64,000 nt of DNA from Ichthyophis bannanicus (Eukaryota > Chordata > Amphibia > Gymnophiona > Ichthyophiidae): the NCBI GenBank assembly GCA_033557465.1, contig CM066033.1, forward strand, positions 910,620,808-910,684,807. The letters run 5' to 3'. Made by a program: the position numbers and the translations under genes. Under the pieces are notes generated by a model, which worked only from the letters and a program-made list of their open reading frames with translations, was not told the origin of the DNA and did no database searches. Positions 42,505-53,526 of this stretch are shown here, in pieces (the stretch's first letter is position 1; each line of letters starts with the position of its first letter).

Positions 42505-44364
42505 ATGGAGAAGCCCGCTTCCGGGTTCAAAAAGTGCACAAAATGTGGCGGTACTATTTCTGTCACCGACACCCATGATTGGTGTCTAAAATGTTTGGGT
42601 CCTGACCATTCCATCACAGATTGTGTGTCCTGTACCATGATGTCTAAAAGAGGTCGGCAGAACCGAGCAGCCAAGCTCAGTACCCTGTTTCCCTCTGATG
42701 CAGCCTCGATGGCATCGACATCTTCCAGGGCTGCTTCTTCCTCCCATGGATCTCAGGTAACCAAACATAAATCTAGCTGGTCCTCGAAGGGCAAATCTCC
42801 CTCCAAGCATCGAGATGCCTCCGGGCTTGTCCTCGAGGATTCCGCACCGGCAAAATTACCCCAGCGGGAAGTTCTGGTTTCCAAAGCATTGTCTATGGAG
42901 TCACAGGTTGACATCGATGGCTCGGCCTCGACCGATCACCTGTTGCCGTGTTCTGGGGTACCAGTGGCCTCCACTGGTACCGACATCCAGACTCTGGTGG
43001 TGTTGATGGATCAGAAGATTCTGTCCATGCAGCGCACCCTAACAGCGTTTATGCAGGCTGCGACGCCTCCGGTACCGCAACAATCTCCGTTGACGGTACC
43101 GGCACTGGCATCGTTCCCAGTGCCGGTACCGATTGCATCGACATCAGCTTCGGTGTCGACTGCAACAGTACCCTGTCCTATGATGCCCATCGGTACCGAA
43201 CCGGTACCGCTTACTTCCGATGTCGATCCAACTCGGTACGCATATCGGGCTTTACAAGAGCATCCAGATAGGCGATACTTCGATTCCTCCGAAGACTCTG
43301 ATGAGTCGGAGGCTTCTGTCGAGGCATCGGTACTTCTTCCTCAGGAGTCGTCTTCTCCAAAACGAAGAATGTCTCCTCCAGAAGACTTGTCTTTTCAAGA
43401 CTTCATTAGGGAAGTGGCTAGGGGCCTCTCCATTACAGTGGCCCCTGAGTCAGAGCCTAGAGCCAAGCAATTAGATATTTTGCAATATCCTAAGGCTCCT
43501 AAAGAGGCAGCTACCTTACCACCTATTCATGAGATTCTCTATGATCTCATGTTGAGCATGTGGGAGACTCCTCTTACCACCTCTCCTCATTCTCATAGGT
43601 TAGACACCATGTACCGTGTCCCTCCTTGTCCTGGCTTTCATAATTCTCAGCTTCCTCACCACTCTATTGTGGTAGAGTCTGCCATGAGGAAAATAAAGAG
43701 CGCAAAGAGACACTCATCTAATCCTCCAGGACGTGAATGCAGGACCCTAGATGCTTTTGGCCGAAGGGTTTTCCAGGCTAATATGCTTGTTGCCAGAATC
43801 AACTCCTATAGTCTCTATATGGGGATGTTTCTAAAAGAAGTCACAGATCATCTGCAGACTTTAGCTCCTTTTATTTCAGAAGATAAAAGGCAGGAATGTC
43901 TCACTTGGCTCAAACATGCCCAAGATGTTTCCAAATTTTCCAACCGTGCAGCCTTTGACTCTTTTGAGTGTGTAAGCAGAGCCTCGGCTATTGCCATAGG
44001 TGCACGCAGAATTGCTTGGTTACAAGCCTCTGATTTGGAACTCTGGGTCCAAGATGAATTGGGAAATCTTCCTTGTACAGTTGAGAACCTTTTTGGCAAG
44101 GATTGGCAAGCAAAGGCCACTCAGATGGATGCTGAGAACTCTGCTTTGGATCGACTTTCAAAGTCTACCTCTGCTCCTGTTAAGAAAAGATTGTTCAAAA
44201 AGACATCTTTTTCTAAAAAGGGAAGATATTATCCTGCTTATGGTCAGCAGGCATCTTCTGCAGGTCGTTTTGCTGCAAAGCATCAGCAACCACCTAAACA
44301 GGCCAAGTCAAAGGCTGCCAGGCCTCCCACGGCCCAGCAGCCTCAGCCTCCTCAGGGCCTTTGA
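42505..44364 (+). CDS. DIRS-A2 Gag-like protein, intact
   Basis: 619 residues from ATG 42505. The N-terminal Cys cluster KKCTKCGG, then DTHDWCLKCLGPDH and CVSC, suggests zinc binding; a related cluster opens DIRS-B. A Ser-rich low-complexity region follows, then a conserved half with LPPIHEILYDLMLSMWETP, LPHHSIVVESAMRKIKS, AFDSFECVSRASAIAIGARR and NLFGKDWQAKA, and a basic Gln/Pro-rich C-terminus. It is the likely RNA-packaging protein by position and by similarity to DIRS-B. It overlaps the RT frame, which is open from 44000 in the +1 frame. I see no damage. Confidence 0.82.
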   Translation: MEKPASGFKKCTKCGGTISVTDTHDWCLKCLGPDHSITDCVSCTMMSKRGRQNRAAKLSTLFPSDAASMASTSSRAASSSHGSQVTKHKSSWSSKGKSPSKHRDASGLVLEDSAPAKLPQREVLVSKALSMESQVDIDGSASTDHLLPCSGVPVASTGTDIQTLVVLMDQKILSMQRTLTAFMQAATPPVPQQSPLTVPALASFPVPVPIASTSASVSTATVPCPMMPIGTEPVPLTSDVDPTRYAYRALQEHPDRRYFDSSEDSDESEASVEASVLLPQESSSPKRRMSPPEDLSFQDFIREVARGLSITVAPESEPRAKQLDILQYPKAPKEAATLPPIHEILYDLMLSMWETPLTTSPHSHRLDTMYRVPPCPGFHNSQLPHHSIVVESAMRKIKSAKRHSSNPPGRECRTLDAFGRRVFQANMLVARINSYSLYMGMFLKEVTDHLQTLAPFISEDKRQECLTWLKHAQDVSKFSNRAAFDSFECVSRASAIAIGARRIAWLQASDLELWVQDELGNLPCTVENLFGKDWQAKATQMDAENSALDRLSKSTSAPVKKRLFKKTSFSKKGRYYPAYGQQASSAGRFAAKHQQPPKQAKSKAARPPTAQQPQPPQGL

Positions 44365-46110
44365 CTTGCAACTAGAGAACTTAGCCTTTCTAGCTCTGGA
44401 AGAACCAGAGCCCCTCACCATTCCAGGAAGGTTGGCTTACTTTGCTCCCAGATGGGAACAAATCACAGCAGAGCAATGGACCCTCTCCATCATAAGGGAA
44501 GGGTACAAGCTTCATTTCTTAAACCTTCCTCCTCACACCATGGTGAAACAGTTCAATTCTCCAACATCTCTCCTCAACCTTCTGGGTCAGGAGATTGCCA
44601 CCCTTCTTGCCCAAGGGGCAATAGAAGAAGTACCTCTTCTTCAACAGGGCTCAGGGTTCTACTCCCCTTATTTTCTTATCCCAAAGAAAACAGGGGGCTA
44701 CAGACCCATATTAGATCTCAGAGAATTGAACAAGTTTCTATTCAAAGAGAAATTCAAGATGATTTCTCTTGGTGCTCTGCTTCCATACCTTCAGAGTCAG
44801 GACTGGCTTTGTTCTCTAGATCTCAAGGATGCGTACACCCATGTCCTCATCCATCCAACACACAGAAGGTTCCTTCGGTTCCTTTTTCAAGGAAAGCACT
44901 ACCAATACAGGGTGTTTCCCTTTGGTCTGGCCTCTGCACCAAGGGTGTTCACGAAATGCATGGCAGTAGTAGCTGCATTTCTACGCACTCTAGGAATATT
45001 TGTATTCCCATATCTGGATGACTGGCTCATTCGAGCTCCATCCCAGTCAGAGGCCCAGACTTGTCTAACCTGCACAATGCGTGTCCTTCAGTATTTGGGA
45101 CTGGTAATAAACATCCCAAAATCCAATCTCACCCCTACTCAGTCTCTGGAGTTTATAGAGGCCTTGCTGAATACCACAACTGCAAGGGCCTATCTTCCTC
45201 AGGCCCGTTGCCTATGCTTGGTGCAGTTAGCCTCCCAGATACAGTTAAAGTCCCATTTAACTGCTCGAGAGATGTTACAACTATTAGGCCACTTGGCATC
45301 CACCGTGCATGTGGTTCCATATGCTCGCCTTCACATGAGGGCAGCTCAATGGACTTTGTCCACCCAATGGACTCAGGCATCAGGTTGCCTGTCAGACAAA
45401 ATAGCAAACTCCAGTCGCCTTTTTTGGTCTCTCCAGTGGTGGAAGTCCTCTCCAAATCTGTTGCTGGGGTCCCCTTTTAAGCAGTCGCTACCCCAAGCAA
45501 CTCTTACAACAGATGCTTCTCCAATGGGTTGGGGAGCTCATCTGCAGGATCTCTCCACACAGGGCATCTTGTCTCCACAGGAGACTTCTCTGCATATCAA
45601 TCTCTTGGAACTCAGAGCAATATTCTTAGCTCTCAGAGTGTTCCATTCCCTGCTCAGCTACAGGACAGTCCTCATCCATACAGACAACCAAGTAGCCATG
45701 TTCTATGTAAACAAGCAGGGCGGGACTGGCTCTCTGTCACTTTGCAACGAAGCTTTGCGACTGTGGGCCTTCGCCAGAGAGCATCACATCCATCTTCTGG
45801 CAGTATATCTTCCAGGCGTTCAAAACTCTTGGGCGGACAGACTCAGTCGAGTTCTGCTTCCATACGAGTGGTCCCTCCACATGGACCAGGTAGCCAGGAT
45901 TTTTCAAATTTGGGGAACCCCGGATATAGACCTCTTTGCAAGTCCGTGGAATGCCAAACTTCCCCGGTTCTGTTCCAGAATTCCGTGTCAGGGAGTTCAG
46001 GCAAAGGATGCCTTCCTCTTTCATTGGGGTCAGGACTTCCTTTATGCCTTTCCACCCATTCCCCTAATTCCCAAAACTTTTCAAACTTCAGAGAGATCGA
46101 GGGACCATGA
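44000..46110 (+). pseudogene. DIRS-A2 reverse transcriptase-RNase H
   Basis: The frame overlaps the end of gag. Conserved sequence starts near 44363 (FDLQLENLAFLALEE) with GRLAYFAPRWEQIT. RT motifs: IPKKTGGYRPILDLRELNKF, SLDLKDAYTHVLIHP, FPFGLASAPRVFTKCMAVV and the catalytic YLDD at 45011-45022. RNase H: TTDASPMGWGAHL near 45508, INLLELRAI and HTDNQVAMFYVNKQGG. The C-terminal block is DIDLFASPWNAKLPRFCSRIP. Near 46075 a small deletion shifts this frame into the recombinase frame, so the normal AWLL ending is bypassed. Catalytic residues are intact. Confidence 0.88.
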
Positions 46111-46460
46111 TCCTCATAGCACCACATTGGCCACGCCAAGTGTGGTATCCTCTACTTCTGCATCTCTCTCAAGCTCCTTCCCTGGACTTTGGCTCTGCAC
46201 CAGACCTCCTATCCCAGGAAGAAGGAACGTTGTGGCACCCAAACCCCCAGTCTCTCCATCTCAGGGCTTGGTTGCTGAGGGCCTAGACCTTCAAGCTTTT
46301 CATCTCTCTCAGCAAGTCAGAGATGTTATTCATGCCTCTAGAAAGCCCTCTACTAGACGTTCCTATGCTTTCAAATGGAAAAGATTTACCATTTGGTGTT
46401 CAGGGAAGGGTCTTAACCCTCTTGCAATACCTTTGAATTCTTTACTAGAGTATCTCCTGC

Positions 46461-46622
46461 TTCTCCAGGTCCAAGCAGGAAGTCAGTCCTCACATATGGG
46501 TGACGTAGGCGCCGACGGAGCCCTCGTGCGGAGCATTTCCCCAGCTTTCAAAGAAAGCCTTTGGGAATTGCGGCGCGCATGCGCGGTCCTCTTCCCGCCC
46601 AAGGGTGCCATCTTGCTCAGTC
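46461..46622. repeat. DIRS-B left inverted terminal repeat
   Basis: Reverse-complemented at 52043-52201 over about 160 bases, including GGCGCCGACG and GCGCATGCGC. The leader 46623-46911 is T-rich and holds no supportable gene, apart from the apparent true start of gag at 46869 in another frame. Confidence 0.85.
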
Positions 46623-46911
46623 TTCTTTTTTCCACGGAGCCCGACGGACGTAGTTCGTTTTTCCCCAAGGAAAAAGTTGATTTTCCCTATTTTTCTCTTT
46701 TTTCTCCAGTTCGACGCCGGATCTTTTTCCCTCTCGGACCAATACGCTGGTATCGGGTCCTTTCCTCTCTTTTTTGGTTTTTGTCCTTTGTGACTGGCGT
46801 TCGCGCCTTTTTTCTTTTTTCCCTGGCAGCCCGGTCTTTTGACCTAGCAGGGGCCCTTTTTCCCCCCATGGCTACCAGCGGGTTTAAGAAGTGTGATCGT
46901 GTAAGAAACTT

Positions 46912-49900
46912 ATGTCTCTTACCGACACACACGACTGCTGCCTCCATTGCCTCAGACCCGATCATGACCCGATGATCTGTGGTCCGTGTGGCAAGATGTC
47001 CTCAAAGGCCTTGAGGAGTCGGCAGCACCAGAAGGATCGAATTTTTTCTGACTCCGCGTCCGGCCGGGCCCGGACCTCGTCAGAAGCCTCGATGTCTCGG
47101 GACTCCGGCCCCAAGCAGCGTCGGGGTTCCTCTGAGCGGGGGTCTCCTTCGCGGGAACATCGCAGGAAGAAGAAACCCGCGAGGGCAGCGTCGGTGGACG
47201 CTCCTGGTTCCTCGAGGGCCAGGTCGCATAGCCCCGATAGCCGCCCCGGGTCTTCGGAGTTGGAGAGGCCTGCCAAGCATCTTCGTGTCGAGATGGAGTC
47301 TGCTGGACACGTGAGTCCTGTTGTCCTCCTGGACTCTCCTCCGAGGGAGCCGACGTCGGGCCCGACGCCGTCGGGGCCCGAGTCGGGGGCTGCTGGGTCT
47401 CCTGAGCTCGGACTCAGGTTGACGGCCTTGGAGAGCAGCTTCGCTGCCTTCATGGAACAGCAGCGGGCATTGATCGCCGGTCTCACCAGTGCATCTGCCC
47501 CGACCACCGGGACCTCGACGTCCAAGCCGATCCTCGAGTCCATGCGGGTTCGAGTCGATCCTCGGCCACGTTCTCCCTCGACCTCCCGTTCGGGGCCGAG
47601 GTCGTTGTCGCCGATACCCTTGGCGTCGGGGCGGAGGGCATCGGTGCCCACCCGACTGGAGCCGCTCGATTCCTCCTCCGAGGAGTCGGGCTGGGAGACG
47701 GAGGACGAAGAGTCACCCGACACCCATCGGACTCGGTGTGTCCCATCGGACTCGCCCGAGTCCGAGCCTCTGAGACGATCCCCACCGGAGGATACCCTGT
47801 TCTCGGACTTCGTGTGGGATATGGCCAAGGCCTTGGCCTTCCCTGCGGATCCCGAGGAGGAGCCTCGAGCCGAGGAGCTCGAGGCCCTCCAGTATGACTC
47901 TCCCCCGAAGGAGGCCTTTACTGTTCCGGTTCCTCCGATGCTGGAGCGGCTGCTCTTCCGCATGTGGGAGACCCCGGCCTCGACGCCGGTATTAAGCAAG
48001 CGGGTCGATTCCATTTATCGAGTCCGCAAGAGCCCCGGGTTCCAAAAGGCACAATTACCGCACCACTCCATGGTTGTGGAATCGGCCATGCATCGGCTGA
48101 AAAGTCAGAAGATGCACTCCTCGGTGCCTCCCGGCCAGGAGGCCCGGAACCTGGATGCCCTCGGTAAGAAGTGCTTCCAGGGCTCTGTGCTTGCTTGCCG
48201 TGTCCAGACTTACCAGCTCTACATGGGCATGTACCTCCGAGACCTGGCAAAGGAAATTGCCGGGTTCTCTGCTGGTCTCTCCGAGGAACCTTTGCAGAGG
48301 TTCCAAGCCTTGTCCACCGGTATTCGAGAGTGCTTGAAGTTTATCTCTCGAACAGCCTACGATGGCTTCGAGGCTTCGGCCCGAGTAGCCGGGGCCGGCA
48401 TCGGTGCCCGCCGACAGGCTTGGCTACAGTCATCCGACCTCGAGCCATGGGTCCAGGACAAGTTGGTCGATGTCCCCTGCCGAGGTGAAAACCTCTTTGG
48501 CAAGCCCATGGCTGAAAAGGCTGCAGAACTCGAGACCGAGACTCTGACCAGGACTAGGCTTTCCAGGAAAACCTCTGCCCCTTCTCAGAAGAAGAAGGGC
48601 TCGGGAAAAAAGTCCTTTTACCCGAGGAAGTCGTCTGCCTATAAACAATACCCTCATTATCAGGCCTCTGAAGCTTCCCAACAGGGTCAGCAGGCCATGG
48701 GGCAGGTCAAGGGCCCCGTAGGCAGAAGGCCCACAAGCCACCTACACTGGCCCCTGCTCAGCAGGGTGGGTGTTTTTTACTCCATCAGCATAGCCTCTTC
48801 TCCTCAGCTGGCTTCTCTCAGCACAGGAGGCCGGCTGGCCCACTTTGCCCACAGGTGGTCAGCCGTCACATCAGATACCTGGGTTCTTTATATAGTCCAA
48901 AAGGGCTATCTTCTCCACTTTCACCAGGTACCTCCCTCCTATTTTCCAGGGGAGCCTCCAAGACCCCCTCTGCACAGGGACCTACTCCTTCAGGAGTTAG
49001 CAAGTCTGCTAAAGGATCAGGCTGTGGAACCGGTGCCCCACCACCTGAGAGGTCAAGGCTTTTATTCCAGGTACTTTCTGGTACCAAAAAGAACAGGAGG
49101 CCTCAGACCCATCCTAGACTTGCGCAACCTCAACAAGTTCCTGGAGAGGGAAAAGTTCAAGATGCTTACCCTTGGAATCCTGCTGCCCTACCTCCAGCAG
49201 AGAGACTGGCTATGCTCCTTAGACCTAAAGGATGCGTATACTCACATCCTTATCCATCCAGACCACAGACAATATCTCAGGTTTGTTGTGGGAGGAAACC
49301 ACTATCAGTACAGAGTACTACCCTTTGGCCTGTCCTCCGCTCCCAGGGTGTTCACCAAGTGCCTGGCAGTGGTGGCGGCCTACCTGAGGCTTCAGGGTCT
49401 CTTTGTGTTTCCGTACCTGGACGACTGGCTCATAAGGGGCCAATCTTCCCAGGAGGCCAACCAGGCCACCCTTCGCACTGTGGCTCTGCTTCAGCACTTG
49501 GGGTTTGTCATAAACTTCGCAAAGTCCACTTTGCTCCCGTCCCAGAACTTAGAGTTCATAGGGGCCAGACTAGACACTCTTCAAGCAAAGGCTTTTTTGC
49601 CTCTGGACAGGGCCCACAGGCTAATGGATCTGGCCAGCCAGTTTCGCAGCAATTCCCTGGTCTCTGCCAGGCAATTCCTGCGACTACTTGGCCATATGGC
49701 TTCCACAGTTCATGTAACCCCCAATGCCCGCCTGCACATGCGGCCTGCTCAGTGGAGCCTTCGCACTCAGTGGCATCAAGCCACAGGGGGCCTAGCGGGC
49801 TCAGTGAGAATATCCGACCTCCTGGTCTCCTCTCTGCAATGGTGGCTTCATCTTCCGAATCTGGTGCTCGGAGTGGTTTTTCAATCCCCTCCGCATAATC

Positions 49901-50691
49901 AGGTGCTGACAACCGATGCTTCTCTTCTCGGTTGGGGAGCACATTGCCAAGGGACATGTACTCAGGGTCTCTGGACCCCTTGGGAGGCTACTCAACAGAT
50001 AAACTTCCTGGAGTTACGGGCAATACGCCTAGCTCTGAGAGCCTTCTCCCACCTCGCCTCTCACCAGTCTGTACTGGTTCAGACGGACAGTCAAGTTGCC
50101 ATGTTCTATGTGAACAAACAAAGAGGCACAGGCTCCTTCCTTCTTTGTCAGGAGGCACAACGACTGTGCTCTTGGGCTGTCAATCACGGAATCCTTCTCA
50201 AGGCTGTCTATCTCCCAGGTCAGTAAAATTGCCTGGCAGACAGACTGAGCCGCATCCTGCAACCACACGAATGGAGATTGAACCCATTGGTGGTTCAGCA
50301 GGTCTTTCTCAAGTGAGGGCTCCTCACCTTGGACCTTTTCGCCAGTCCTCTGAACTGGCAACTCCCGAGATTTTGCTCCAGGCAACCGCATCCTCTCAGA
50401 GTAGCAGTGGATGTGTTTCTGATATCGTGGTCCACAGGCCTACTGTATGCGTTTCCTCCCACACCATTAGTGTCCAGAACGCTGTTCAAAGTCCTCAGGG
50501 ACGGGGCTTCCTTGATTCTCATAGCCCCCAGGTGGCCGAGGCAACCGTGGTTCCTGCTTCTGCTACAGCTGACGGTGGACACACCTCTTCCTCTGGGGTT
50601 TCAACACGATCTCCTGTCTCAGGATCAGGGGACTCTCTTGCACCCCAATCTCCAGTCCCTTCATCTGATGGCCTGGCTCCTGAAAGGGTAG
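46912..50691 (+). pseudogene. DIRS-B Gag-RT-RNase H in a single frame, two stops
   Basis: Open from 46912 to a TAA at 50224-50226 (1104 codons). It continues in the same frame past one more stop near 50314 to the family ending HLMAWLLKG at 50689-50691. The Gag part (to about 48735) has TDTHDCCLHC...CGPC, Ser/Arg-rich sequence, LPHHSMVVESAMHRLKSQK and ENLFGKPMAEKA. RT: VPKRTGGLRPILDLRNLNKF, LDLKDAYTHILIHP, LPFGLSSAPRVFTK, catalytic YLDD at 49414-49425. RNase H: TTDASLLGWGAH, INFLELRAIRL, TDSQVAMFYVNKQ. The likely native gag start (MATSGFKKC, 46869) is in another frame, so a frameshift lies near 46900. DIRS-A2 keeps Gag and RT in different frames. Confidence 0.85.
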
Positions 50692-51724
50692 TCCTTGCTC
50701 CCCTACTACTACCTCGGGAGGTGGAGGATGTAGTCTTGGCCTCTCGTTGTCAATCCACCAGGAAATCCTACGCTCTTAAGTGGCGTAGATTCTCTGCATG
50801 GTGCGCTCAGCACAGTGAGAATCCCTTCTCGTGCTTGGTAGCGGTGGTATTGCAATATTTGCTCTACCTCTCCAATCTGGGCCTTAAGTCTAACTCTGTC
50901 CGTGTTCACCTTAGTGCTCTCTCGGCACACCACTCCCTGTGGACGGCAGGCCTCTTTCCAACCACCCTTTGGTGGCTCGTTTCCTCAGAGGCCTTCTTCT
51001 GCTTAAGCCTCCTTTGCGTCCACCGGCCCCTGAGTGGGATCTGAATGTGGTCTTACAGCGGCTTACTTGTCCGCCTTTTGAACCTATGGCTACCTGCCCT
51101 CTCCGTTTTCTCTCCTGGAAAACTTTATTTCTGGTAGCTCTCACCTCTGCTAGGCGAGTGAGTGAACTGAAGGCACTAGTGTCTGATCCTCCTTACACTA
51201 GGTTCTACAGGAATAGGGTAGTCCTACGGACTCGCCCTAAATTTCTTCCTAAAGTTGTTTCACCTTTTCACCTCAATCAGGAGGTGGTTCTTCTGACCTT
51301 TCCCAGACCGCATGCCAACCGGGCTGAGATGGTCTTGCATACCCTGGACTGTAGGAGGGCGTTATCCTTCTACCTTGACCGTACGCGGGAGTATCGGAAG
51401 GCTGTTCAGCTTTTCGTTTCTTTTGACCCCAATAAGTTGGGGCTCCCTGTCTCCAAGCGTACGTTGTCCATATGGGTCGCTGACTGTATCGCCTGGGCTT
51501 ATGGGGCAGCCGGCCTCTCGTTGGAGGGTCGAGTCACGGCTCATCGTGTCAGGGCGAAGGCTGCGTCAGTGGCTCATCTCCACTCTGTTCCGTTGGCAGA
51601 CATCTGCCGGGCCGCTACTTGGTCTTCAAGCCAGACTTTTGCGGCCCATTACTGCCTTGAGAGGGAGTCCCATAGGGACAGTGCTTTCGGACAGGCAGTA
51701 CTCCATAATCTCTTTGGGGTTTAG
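50640..51724 (+). pseudogene. DIRS-B tyrosine recombinase, one frameshift
   Basis: The N-terminal part is STRKSYALKWRRFSAWCAQH near 50755-50815 and SNSVRVHLSALSAHH. The frame changes near 50935 and is then open to TAG 51722-51724. Catalytic Arg I is in TSARRVSELKAL near 51145-51180. H-x-x-R is in AHRVRAKAAS near 51540, and the nucleophile Tyr in AHYCLERES near 51645. A single change separates this copy from a full-length recombinase, the least damaged of the four. Confidence 0.87.
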
Positions 51725-51860
51725 GCAACTCCTACCCTCCGGCCCTGGTGTTGGGCTACCGGTCGGGAGCGTTCTCAGAGAAGATTCCTTCCTTCTGTGC
51801 TGACGAGCTAGAGGGAGCTCTTTTTTCCGCTTGGGGTCTCCGGTAGCCTTAAGCTGGGGA

Positions 51861-51962
51861 GTCCCATATGTGAGGACTGACTTCCTGCTTGGTCCTGGAG
51901 AAAGAGTAGTTACTCACCTGTAACAGGTGTTCTCCAGGAGCAGCAGGAATCAGTCCTCACAA
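51861..51962. repeat. DIRS-B internal complementary region
   Basis: The first half is the complement of the left end (46461-46500), the second half that of the right end (52160-52228), fused near 51902. Confidence 0.85.
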
Positions 51963-52042
51963 CCCTCCCTCCTCCCCTTGGAGTTGCAGTCATATGATTT
52001 CTTTTTGCTAATTTTTTTGCTGTCTTTTAGCTATGTCATCAG

Positions 52043-52228
52043 ACTGAGCAAGATGGCACCCTTGGGCGGGAAGAGGACAGCGCATGCGCGCTGCAATTCC
52101 CAAAGGCTTTCTTTGAAAGCTGGGGAAATGCTCCACACGAGGGCTCTGTTGGCGCCGACGTCACCCATATGTGAGGACTGATTCCTGCTGCTCCTGGAGA
52201 ACACCTGTTACAGGTGAGTAACTACTCA
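52043..52228. repeat. DIRS-B right inverted terminal repeat plus extension
   Basis: 52043-52201 pairs with 46461-46622. 52202-52228 (CACCTGTTACAGGTGAG to ACTCA) is unpaired at the left end and matched by the internal region. Confidence 0.82.
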
Positions 52229-53154
52229 ATCTATCCCATGCAGGTCTGACAACAAATTCAGTAAGAGTCCATTTGAGTGCTATTGCAGCGTCCCTCAAGC
52301 CTCTCAATGGACAGCCTATTTCCTCTCACCCTCTTATAGCAAGATTCATGGGACTTAAACCTGGTTCTTGGCCAGCTTATGAAGCCACCCTTTGAACCTT
52401 TAGCCACCACCTCCTTGAAATTTCTTTCTTGGAAAGTTATTTTTCTCATTGCAGTCACCTCAGCACGCCGCATCAGTGAATTGCAAGCTTTGGTGGCTAA
52501 TCCACCTTATACAAGGTTCCATCATGATAAGGTAGTCCTCAGGACCAATCCACACTTTATGCCCAAAGTGGTCTCGCCTTTTCATCTGAACCAAGAGGTA
52601 TATTTACCTGTCTATTTTCCAGGACCTCATGCATCAAGTGCAGAGAGGAATCTTCATACCTTGGATTGTGAGAGAGCTCTCGCTTTTTACTTACAAAGAA
52701 CACAGCAACATAGAAGTCTTCTCAACTTTTTGTTGCTTTTGATCCTTCTCATTTAGGCCTTCCAGTCTCTAAGAGAACACTGTCCAACTGGATTGCTCAG
52801 TGTATTTCTTTCGCCTACCAGAGTAGGAACATTTCTCTGGAGGGCCATGTCACAGCTCACAATGTGAGAGCCATGGCAGCCTCAATGGCTCATCTAAACT
52901 CTGTGTCCATCAACCAAATCTGTCGAGCGGCCACCTGGGCCTCGGTTCATACCTTCACAGCCCATTACTGTTTGGACAAGGACTCCCGCCGTGATGCCTC
53001 GTTTGGTCAGGCTGTTCTCAAACACCTGTTCCATTCCTAATCAACTCCTACCCACCTACCCTGGTCGGATGCCAGAGATCCATGGGAGGGGGTAGAGTCC
53101 TTTTCAAGGACACACAACCTGGGGATTCTCCCTGGCATCTGCAGCTAGGGAGTC

Positions 53155-53252
53155 CCCATATGTGAAGACTCATTCCTGCTTGTTCCTGGAGATAGCACAG
53201 TTACTTACCTGTAACAGGTGATCTCTGGGAACAGCAGGAATAAGTCTTCACA
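53155..53252. repeat. DIRS-A2 internal complementary region
   Basis: 53155-53193 complements the left end and 53194-53252 complements the right end (53470-53526). It corresponds to 1635-1735 in DIRS-A1. Confidence 0.87.
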
Positions 53253-53335
53253 ACCCACCCACCTCCCCTAGGAGTTGTATCTCTCTGTCTATCTTTCCTC
53301 TCCTCTCTCTCTCTTTGTCTCAGCTTTAAAACTCA

Positions 53336-53526
53336 AACTGGAGAGAGGCGGTTGGGAAAGGCGGGAAGGCAGCGCGCGCAGGCGCTGTGGGATGCTCCCA
53401 AAAGCTTTCTTACTGGACGCTGGGGAGCTTTCCCGTGCAGGCTCCGTCGGTACCGACGATACCCATATGTGAAGACTTATTCCTGCTGTTCTCAGAGATC
53501 ACCTGTTACAGGTAAGTAACTGTGCT
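53336..53526. repeat. DIRS-A2 right inverted terminal repeat plus extension
   Basis: 53336-53499 pairs with 42125-42289; the remaining 27 bases end in GTAACTGTGCT, as in DIRS-A1 at 8200. Confidence 0.85.

Larger units (their letters stand above)
46461..52228 (+). mobile_element. DIRS-B: complete DIRS element inside the DIRS-A2 recombinase gene
   Basis: 5768 bp. The DIRS-A1 sequence at 640-665 gives the empty site, and DIRS-B interrupts it after CTGC with neither gain nor loss. It has inverted ends (46461-46622 and 52043-52201), a 27-base right extension and an internal complementary region (51861-51962). Genes: Gag-RT-RNase H in one frame (46912-50691) and recombinase (to 51724). The termini (TCAGTCCTCACATATGGG) are related to but distinct from those of DIRS-A. 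Confidence 0.94.
46111..53040 (+). pseudogene. DIRS-A2 tyrosine recombinase, split by DIRS-B
   Basis: The N-terminal part (STRRSYAFKWKRFTIW, about 46345-46395) stops at 46460, where DIRS-B starts. It resumes at 52229 (LSHAGL, then SVRVHLSAIAASLKPLNG). Relative to DIRS-A1, 50 bases are missing near 52350, between two ATG trinucleotides, shifting the frame. Catalytic Arg I is in TSARRISELQAL near 52465. After another frame change near 52715, H-x-x-R is in HNVRAM near 52860 and the Tyr in AHYCLDK near 52965. It ends at TAA 53038-53040. Confidence 0.87.
42125..53526 (+). mobile_element. DIRS-A2: complete DIRS element inside PLE-1, split by DIRS-B
   Basis: Own sequence is 42125-46460 plus 52229-53526 (about 5.6 kb). 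It has inverted ends (42125-42289 and 53336-53499), a 27-base right extension, and an internal complementary region at 53155-53252. PLE-1 is continuous across its borders with no duplication. Genes: gag (42505-44364), RT/RNase H (from about 44000) and recombinase (to 53040). It is the same family as DIRS-A1. Confidence 0.93.

Noticed and set aside
46962..48014. 350-codon antisense frame over DIRS-B gag
   Set aside because: It is the complement of a GC-rich, Ser/Arg/Pro-biased coding region and has no recognisable domain; the sense frame has clear family motifs.
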